Source of the DNA: Riptortus pedestris
Lineage: Eukaryota > Arthropoda > Insecta > Hemiptera > Alydidae
Assembly (NCBI GenBank): GCA_019009955.1
Contig: CM032230.1
Location: forward strand, 103,912,501-103,976,500
Length of the DNA stretch: 64,000 nt
Direction: 5' to 3'
The notes below the pieces were generated by a model. It ran no database searches. It saw only the letters and a program-made list of their open reading frames with translations, and was not told the origin of the DNA. Position 1 is the first letter of the stretch, and each line of letters opens with the position of its first letter. This document shows positions 56,745-64,000 of the stretch, piece after piece. Position numbers and translations under genes: made by a program.

Positions 56745-57364
56745 AGCAGATTTCCCTCAAGGGAAATCAGCTATTGAGTTTGTACTCATGACGGAATTTT
56801 CGACATTTTTCTTCAAATGTCCATCGATCCTACCTAGTAGATGACGAAAATGAAGTCCGTTCAAAACTGTATATATATATATATATTTGTCTGTTACCGC
56901 TCTAGCGGTCGCAATTTTTGTTTGATCGTTACCAAACTCGGAATTTAATCGTTTTATGTAAAAAGAAAGATCAAGTTCGTTAACGGCTGAAATCGGACCA
57001 GTGGGAGGGGGGGTTTAGAGGGGAGGATTTTTGAAAAGTCGAAATATCTCCGTTACTATGCGTCGGATCGAAAAATTGTATAGAATAAATCTTATTGCAA
57101 ATTTAATTTACTATAAATATTGTTCTATACATTTATTCTGTATCTTGAATATTAACCGAGATATTTGCATTTGTATTCTGCGTGTGGTCGGCTATGTTCG
57201 ACCTTTCCGCCGAGAGCTCTGGTGGCCGTTTCTGTAACTATTAGTCCCTCGTGAATAGGTTTAGAGGTTACTTACTACTACAGCTGTTATTAGGCAGATT
57301 TCTCTATTGTAAAACTTCACGTGGGAAATCTGCTTAGTTTACGCAGCCCCTGCGTGACGGACTT
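56745..57364 (+). mobile_element. Family H, short subtype, complete
   Basis: About 620 bp; palindrome with one change (CCCTCAAGGG), short (TA)n (56870-56885), perfect 3' end. It begins 112 bp after the previous copy in the same orientation. Confidence 0.92.
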
Positions 57365-58248
57365 TTTTTTTACCTCGTGCACTTAACTACTAACGAGATT
57401 TTATAATCAACTTATGTCCAGCTTAAAATTCTCATAATTGAAATTAAAATGTTTACTTTGCAGAAACGAACAGCGTGACAAACTTATTTATATGGATAAT
57501 TACTGTTCTAACGAACGATGTTAATTATAAGTATGTACAATACACCTGTAAAAGGGCAATGCAGCCGCTGCGGATAGAATGGAACAGAACAAATTAAGTG
57601 GATTCTTTTTTTCCATAATTGTTAGGTTAAATGAATTGAAAAGTTTGATGCTTCCATTATTGTCGTAGCATTGTTCTTTCAGATTCTCCTGAACGTTTTA
57701 CTGAAATTATTGTAGATTCAAAATAGAGGCAATATCCTTTGTAATTTGAAAAGTCCTATTATTTTAGTCTCAGAGAAACTTGGAACCCTATTAGTGTTTT
57801 CATTCGTGAATTACCACCGTTTGAAACCTTTTCTAAAACTGGGATGTCTTTTCCTCATGGAATTAGACTCTTTACAGTCCAATTCCCTGTTATTGTTATG
57901 GAAAGTTTTTAATATCTTTACTTAATTTGATAACTTTCCTTATGAGAACCAACTGTACTCAATTTATCTCGTTAAATAATCTAATTAATAAATACTACTG
58001 AGGTATTAAAGTTGTTTTATTGAAAACGGTTGTTGAAATATTGCTTATTTATTACTAATTAATCTGGAATTAATTACCTCATATTCGAATTGTTTGAGAT
58101 CATGATTGTCTTATTGATGCATGCTATTTTAATTTCTCATGAGAGTGCTCAAGAAGTTTGAGTTTGGTTTGGTTCTATGAAAATATTAATTATTATTCAA
58201 AACAGTTATTCATTGGTACCTTTAAATATGCACATTAATCCCTCTACG
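57365..58248. other. Unassigned AT-rich stretch
   Basis: No repeat family or coding feature recognised. Confidence 0.4.
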
Positions 58249-58530
58249 ATGAAAATCTTTACGCTTCTCCAGAGCAAAGTACATCGGATAGCTGCGAATG
58301 CTCCATGGTGTGTTAGGAACAGCCAAATCCACAGGGAATTGGAAGTTGCTCCTTTTTCAATTCGCCTTCAACAACTTGTAAGACAGCATCATGCTTGCCT
58401 TCCCATGTCAAGTGGAGCCACCCATTATAATTTAGGTACTACGACTGAAGGACGACTGCGTCCATGGTTGTGCCACAATATCATAATTTTGTAATACTTT
58501 GCGTATAATACCTGTGCATCGAACCAAAAT
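58249..58530 (+). pseudogene. Jockey-type LINE, reverse transcriptase C-terminal tail and 3' UTR
   Basis: Open to the stop at 58494. It reads MKIFTLLQSKVHRIAANAPW, CVRNSQIHRELEVAPFSIRL, QQLVRQHHACLP. The LQ-x-K-x-x-R-x-x-x-x-APW-x-V-x-N-x-x-x-H-x-x-L pattern is the signature tail of Jockey-group reverse transcriptases in arthropods. After the stop comes AAATAAATTTTC near 58528, then T/C-rich sequence. The reverse transcriptase core and endonuclease are absent, so this is a 5'-truncated copy, the usual outcome of LINE insertion. Confidence 0.75.
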
Positions 58531-59059
58531 AAATTTTCTTTCTTCTTCTTTAAGCTTCTTTTGTATTATTTTCATAGAAAGAATACAGCCTCAGTATTAT
58601 ATATGATATTCTTCATTTATAGGAAAATTGTTTCGCTCTGTTATTATTTGAGCATAAGTCTCTTTGGACTCTAGGAGAACTAGTTTTAATTTAATGCTGA
58701 TGACTCACACATCGAGTAAATAATTTATTTTTCTTACTTTTGGTTATGTTGCTTAGAGATAAATATTTAAGTTCGTTGACGCATATGTTGTGTTGTGCCC
58801 ACCCAGCCATTTCAATGCGATGGACGTCCCAGGACGCCCATGGAAGGTGACGTGCCGGGACGCTCTCCTAACGACCGGCTTTAACTGTGTTTTATATCGA
58901 ATTTATTTATTTCTAATGGCATAGTAATGTAATAAATTTTGTGAAATAAACCATTCCTGTCCTTCTATCAATCCTATAAAAATATATGAATAACAAATAT
59001 AATTATAAACATTTAAATGATATTAAAATCATTTATTTCATTGATGTTGAAGTCCTTTG
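58531..59059. other. Unassigned, small GC patch
   Basis: 58790-58890 is GC-rich with a repeated phrase (GACGTCCCAGGACGCCCATG; GACGTGCCGGGACGC). No other feature. Confidence 0.35.
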
Positions 59060-59313
59060 TTTAAAACTAAGAGCCTGGTTCGATTACAGCCATTTTAAGG
59101 GTGAAGAGGGAGGCAAAAAAAAAAAGCAAAATTATGAGAGGGATTGAAAAATGTTACATAAGCAATCATATTCCAAACTTAATTTTCAGCTGTTTTTTGT
59201 AGTATACATTAAATATATTGTGCTCACCTTAAATTTCAAGCCATTTTTATATAGGCTTCTTCTTGCAGGAAGAAAAGGCTTAGTTTAGAAAACTCATACG
59301 TGACTGACAATTT
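59060..59313 (+). mobile_element. Family H variant C, old
   Basis: CTAAGAGCCTGGTTCGATTA, GGGTGAAGAGGGAGGC, GATTGAAAAATGTTACATAA and a faint 3' end (AAGGCTTAGTTTAGAAAAC, ATACGTGACTGAC) match variant C at 53.9-54.2 kb with many changes. Confidence 0.4.
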
Positions 59314-60525
59314 TTAGAAGTGAAATCCCAGGACTCGCATACAGTACGTTAAAATCATAGTTTGCGCACTTATAGGTCGCAACTTTCTGATGATTTTTTG
59401 AACTCCCGCTTATTGTGAAAGGCTTTCTTAAGATGGACACAGATATATTTATATTGAAGGTAAAATGGCAGAAAATCAAGCGATGAGATCAATGCCAGGA
59501 TTGGATTGAGGTTGGATTGATGAATTTATTGGTAAATGAAAAACATTTTGTTCAATATAACTATCTCCTTTTAGAAACTGCTTTGTATTACTTTACTAAC
59601 ATTACAAGCCTCAAAAAAGAGGAATATCTTACTCAAATCTGGTCCGGAAGTATAAATGAAAATGTTAAAATAAAAGAAACTACTTTTTTTAAAAAAAGAA
59701 AAAAAATATCATTACACTTTTATACTCTTTCAAAAGATGGCACATTATTGCAAGTTGCAATTCAAATTATTTTCAATTTAATCTACTTTCATGCTCATGC
59801 ATCAACTGGAAAAAATGAATATTTTTAGTATCGTCATAAAAATACAAATTTTCAGTGTTTTTTATTTTGTTATTTATAGTAGAATGAGGAAATTTAAAAT
59901 GACTTGACCTCTTTTTAACATTTAATAATAATTTAACTCGGTAGTGTAAATGAAGTAGGGGGGAGCGCTGCTTAATGGCTAGCGGGAGCAGAATTTAACG
60001 CCCTCCCGTAAATTCTCTTGTTATAAATTACACTAAATGGTGCAATGAGGATAATAAAACATGTTGTTTATCAGAGAACTCACGAACGAGCATTGATTCT
60101 TCTCGAAAATAAATGTCATATCAACCAAATTAAATTGTATAATTTATTGGCAAGATCTAAGTGACATTGATGTCATTCAATGAAACTTTGATTTATAGCT
60201 CCCTCTTCGAGTCTCATTGGAATTACTCTTCAATAAAAATTTATTTATTTACTTTTCTTTTGCTCATTTTCTTCAATAATGGATGAATAAACCATTATTT
60301 ACTTCAACAACTTGGATTTTAAACTTTAATGATTTTATATCAATTAATAATTAATATTATCTCCGAGTAGCCGTCGAAAAAAATATAAATCATATCATCA
60401 AGTCAGAAAATATTCCCGGAGGACGAAAATGATAACATATAAAACAGTAGGTTTACATAGGTCATTTGGTCATGGATGAGCGTTAACGCGGACTGTCACT
60501 GGAAGAAAACAGGGTGGCACTGATG
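59314..60525. other. Unassigned
   Basis: A 103-codon plus-strand frame at 59517-59828 is lysine-rich without a known domain. 59940-60010 is a small GC-rich patch (GGGGGGAGCGCTGCTTAATG). Neither supports a gene. Confidence 0.3.
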
Positions 60526-60776
60526 ATGGTTGCTTTGGAAAAGGGCAGGCTGCTGTGGCAGGGACATGTTGACAGACTGGAAACTGCCGGACTGTCCAAG
60601 AACATATATGGTATGCCGGGAGAAAGTAGAAAAGCAGATTGGCAAATGACTTGTGGAGGTTAGGCATCCATAATTGGGGAGGCACGGTCGGGAAACTTGA
60701 GGAATACTTAAAAATGGTGGAAGCATATGGCACAGGTTATTCAAGGGTTGTAGCTGTGAATGTAAGTAAGGGATAA
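60526..60776 (+). pseudogene. LINE reverse transcriptase C-terminal tail, frameshifted
   Basis: Frame one reads MVALEKGRLLWQGHVDRLET, AGLSKNIYG. After a shift near 60650 the reading continues DLWRLGIHNWGGTVGKLEEY, LKMVEAYGTGYSRVV to a stop at 60774. The order (R-L-x-W-x-GHV-x-R, then D-L-x-x-L-G-I-x-N-W, then a helix) is the common end of reverse transcriptases of RTE/Jockey-like LINEs. It lies 8 bp before the minus-strand LTR. No catalytic part remains. Confidence 0.5.
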
Positions 60777-61204
60777 CTTGTAGATGTTCCCTACAACGTC
60801 CTTACGCCCATAGGTGCTTTAATAAACGTCCTTGATTAAAAATCTTTTGGATTGCAAAATTAAACACACACAAGCTTCAGAGTTTTTATCACTGCACAAT
60901 TTATTTAACAATGCAATACATACTTGGTTAATTATTCTTAACTAGTACTCACAGTATGCTCTGATTGCTTCGCTGTTCTTGTTAGTACACGGTCCAATAA
61001 CTCACTCACGATCACTGAAGTTCACAAAAACACGGCACTGCACTGTCCTTTACTTAAACACGGCACTATACAGTTCTTTTCAGAACCACGGCACAAGACT
61101 GTTCTTCACATGAAACACTTTACCGCACTGCAACTAAGACGCACTGTGCACTAAAGCTGCACTGAACGCACTGTTGATCACTTGATGAAAGCTGAGAACC
61201 AACT

Positions 61205-61943
61205 AACTAAACTCTTTTTTTTTCTTTTTTTCTTTTTTTTTTTATTCAAGATCCAGTATGGAATTAGATGAAGGTTGGGGGACAGAGTGACCTACCGTGG
61301 TTGTCCCGACTGTTCCCCTTCTAGTGAAGACTCTGATGTTCTATTTTAGGGGGTTGTAGTGAGCTGGTGTGGGTGTATTAGAACTGGGGTTGTGGGTTAC
61401 TCGGCAACTGGAAGTACCGGGTGGGTTGTGAGGATAGGAGAAAATGAAAAAAGTACGTCACGCAGGGGCTGCGTAAACTAAGCAGATTTCCCACGTGAAG
61501 TTTTACAATAGAGAAATCTACCCAATAACAAGTGTAGTAAGTAGTAAGGGATCACTAAACTTATACACGAGGGACGAATAGTTACGAATACAGCCGCCAG
61601 AGCTCTCGTCGGAAAGTACCAAACAGCTCACTCCTGCCGACCAATGCAGAATACAAATGCAAATATCTCGGTTAATATTCAAGATACAGAATAAATGTAT
61701 AGAACAATATTTATAGTAAATTTAATTTGCAATAAGATTTATTCTATACAATTTTTCGATCCGACGCATAATAACGGAGATATTTCGAATTTTCCGAAAA
61801 TCCCCCCCTCTAACCCCCCCCCTCCCACTGGTCCGAGTTCAGCCATTAACGAACTTGATCTTCCTTTTTACATAAAACGATTAAAATCCGAGTTTGGTAA
61901 CGATAAAAAAAAATTTCGACCGCGAGAGCGTTAACAGACAAAA

Positions 61944-61993
<50 letters not shown>

Positions 61994-62220
61994 TTGAACG
62001 GACCTCATTTTCGTTATCTCCTGGGTAGGATCGATGGACATTTGAAGAAATTTTTTGAAACTCGTGTCATGAGTACGACCTCAATAGCTGATTTCCCTTA
62101 AGAGAAATCTGCTAAAAGAGGGGATAGGGATTGTAGGAGAGGAGGAAAGAAAGAAAAGGAGAAAATCTTAAAACTAAAGATAAAAGGAAACTAGCCTAAG
62201 AATGGTCCCAAACTAAACTC
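61205..62220 (-). mobile_element. Retroposon insertion with poly-A tail and 10-bp target duplication
   Basis: AACTAAACTC occurs at 61205-61214 and 62211-62220, bracketing a 996-bp insert in the LTR. On the minus strand the insert ends with CTTGAATAAA (signal at 61241-61246) and an A-rich tail. About 330 bp of its own sequence remains once the H copy (61449-62117) is removed. It could be a truncated LINE end or a processed transcript. No coding frame is convincing. Confidence 0.75.
61449..62117 (-). mobile_element. Family H, short subtype, complete, inside the retroposon
   Basis: About 669 bp, 3' end AAGTACGTCACGCAGGGGC, (TA)n core 61946-61987, 5' palindrome with one change (TTCCCTTAAGAGAA). 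Innermost and therefore youngest layer of this nest. Confidence 0.92.
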
Positions 62221-62408
62221 GTGTCGGGCAGGGGCCTTTTATAGCTTGTCGGACAACATCAAAGCGGAATTGTTTTGACTCTTCTTGATCTGGACTGGTA
62301 TTGCCGAGGACGGGCGAAACCATATGTCGGCACCTTTGATCGACTTCGTACTTCTTAAATACGTGAGATATCTCTGTTCAATCTTTCATGTTCGTAGTTT
62401 TCGTAACA

Positions 62409-63678
62409 ATATTTTACGTAGTAAAAGAACGGTATCATAAAATATTTAATCGGTTTCCATTAAATTGCTTCAGAAGGATTGGGAATTTGGAAGATTGAAA
62501 ACTATAACGCGCAAATTTTTCGTTTATGTATACAATTTCGAGAAACGTTTTATATAACTGGTTTTACGTAGCTATATAACGTTTTCGATCCTACTACAAT
62601 AATTGAGATATTATTTTTTAGTATGCTACATTTAAAGTAATATTTTGTAAGTCACTAGTACAACTTCATTAGCTGATTTCTTGATGTTTAAACAGCTATG
62701 ACAGGCGTTCAGCTAATTTTGTGATAAATAATCTTATTTAATGTCCCGCCATTTCCTGGTTATCCTGGTCGCTCAACAGAATTTACAAGGATTTAGGACT
62801 CGGAGCTCCTTTTCAACCCGCTCCTTCTGAACGGAACATAAAAAATGATAATAGAAGAAAGTAAACTATGAAAGGGGATTTATTTGTCAGCTCGGATTGA
62901 GATAAGGGTAGGAATACCTGAAGGTAATATTTAAAGGGTGCTGGAGGGTAAAGAAAGGGCATCGTTATGGGGCGAAGTGATTCATAAAGATTGTAAAGCT
63001 ATCCCGGAAGGTAAACCATATTTTTTGCTGTGGTAAGCCCCCCCTCGGCGCCCCATCCTCGGATTAGCAATGAAGATTTAAGCCCCTTCCTCTCAGGCTC
63101 GGGTCAGGTTCCTCCACGGGAAAAAAAAACCCTAATGGAAACATCTGTACGACAATATCATTAATACCGACCTATCGCTTCTTATGATGTCAATTCCCCT
63201 GTTCATTCTTTTCCGGGTCACTGTTTCGTCCTTTCCCCCCTTTGCTTATGATTGCGCCTTCTGCCCGATATAGCAGAGGTCACGTGCTAATACAGTTGAA
63301 ACTCTTGCTCTGGATATCCTATTGAAATTAGCTAGGGCGACATTTTATGAAGCCTGACTAATTAGTGAGTTTAATTGTCGACAGTAATTTATGGCTAAGT
63401 AATTAAAAAATTAAAAAAAACAAAACAAAACCTACCATGAAAAGAGCTTTTATCACACTTCCAGTTAAAATTCCTTTTCTAATTAAATTCAGTAATTACC
63501 AAATACAGTTCGGACGTTTTCAGTTCAACGTCAGAATTTTCTTAATAATGTGGCTTAACGATTTAAAAAAAAAAAAAAATCAATCAATCAAGAACCATTT
63601 ACTAGACTCGGAAATTCACTCAATGTATGTCCATTATACAGTTAAAAGTGTCCTTGGTGATGGTTGTTCATTGATTTT
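62409..63678. other. Unassigned, with GC-balanced island
   Basis: 62440-62700 has weak echoes of H (TTTTCGATCCTACTACAAT; ACAACTTCATTAGCTGATTT). 62930-63400 is single-copy-looking and GC-balanced (AAGCCCCCCCTCGGCGCC, AGCAGAGGTCACGTGC, CTGACTAATTAGTGAG), a candidate conserved or regulatory element. Confidence 0.3.
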
Positions 63679-64000
63679 AGCAGATTTCCTTTAAGCTATC
63701 AGCTTATCAGCTATTAAGGTCGTACGCATGACGCTATTTCTTAAAAAAATCAACCCAGAAAATGACGAAAATGAGGTCTCTTCAAAACTGTGTGTGTATA
63801 TATAATCACTCTGTTAACAGTCTAGCGGTCGCAATTTTTATTTGATCGTTCTCAATATTTAAACGTATTATGTAAAAATGAACGTTATGTTCGTTAACAG
63901 CTGAAATCCGACCAGTGGTGGGGAGGTGGTTAGAGGTGGAAACTCTTAATATCTCCGATAATATGCCTTGTATTGTATTGAACCAATCTTATTCCAAATG
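63679..64000 (+). mobile_element. Family H, long or short subtype unknown, cut by window end
   Basis: 5' tip AGCAGATTTCC with a broken palindrome (AAGCTATCAGCTTATCAGC), (GT)n(TA)n core near 63785-63803, then the normal right arm to the window edge. Confidence 0.8.

Larger units (their letters stand above)
60785..62408 (-). mobile_element. LTR, minus strand, split by a retroposon
   Basis: Read on the minus strand it starts TGTTACGAAAACTACGAACA (62408), has GAACAGAGATATCTCACG and GACAAGCTATAAAAGG, and ends GACGTTGTAGGGAACA (60785). It is colinear with the LTR at 10476-11955. Removing the insert leaves about 618 bp against 600 bp. No matching 4-bp duplication is visible at the ends, so the original target site has changed or the LTR belonged to a larger deleted copy. 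Confidence 0.75.

Noticed and set aside
61695..61934. Frames beginning MYRTIFIVNLICNK or similar, found in many places on both strands
   Set aside because: They recur because family H recurs. They end in the (TA)n core, carry unrelated frameshifts and show no coding constraint.

Overview
The window looks like AT-rich intergenic or intronic DNA from an invertebrate, most likely an arthropod. Evidence for that is indirect: Jockey-type and other non-LTR reverse transcriptase tails, a HARBI1-type transposase fragment, a mariner C-terminus, and a very abundant DINE-1-like element. I recognise no host protein-coding gene, no rRNA and no functional tRNA gene. Most open frames are chance frames inside repeats or microsatellites.

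The dominant feature is one dispersed family, called family H here, with about 40 whole or partial copies covering roughly 30% of the window. Its 5' end is AGCAGATTTCCC, followed by a palindrome. Its centre is a (TA)n tract flanked by a short hairpin at CGCTCTAGCG. Its 3' end carries GGGAAATCTGCT, then a hairpin ACGCAG-CCC-CTGCGT, then GACGGACTTT, and it sits between T residues without a target duplication. This is the layout of Helentron-associated interspersed elements (HINE/DINE-1 type). No autonomous partner is seen.

Layout. 0-17 kb: mostly minus-strand H copies, a LINE tail, a SINE, a three-level nest (H, then a 600-bp LTR, then a Harbinger element) at 10.4-12.2 kb, and a large fold-back element with an H copy inside at 15.5-16.9 kb. 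17-25 kb: sparser repeats, two SINEs, a LINE tail and a hAT relic. 26-36 kb: two plus-strand H copies, each with a Helitron inserted in its (TA)n core, and a LINE RNase H/zinc-finger relic. 34-57 kb: an H-rich stretch almost entirely in plus orientation, with tandem junctions, a mariner relic, a pogo-like element, Penelope-like elements with hammerhead-like motifs, and an inverted duplication. 57-64 kb: Jockey and RTE-like tails, then a minus-strand LTR split by a retroposon that itself carries an H copy.

The sequence reads as a layered insertion record. The (TA)n core of family H appears to be a recurrent landing site for Helitrons, a Penelope-like element and a pogo-like element, while H copies have landed inside the other families. 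Between repeats there are several GC-richer, low-repeat islands that could be conserved non-coding or regulatory DNA. That cannot be settled from one sequence.
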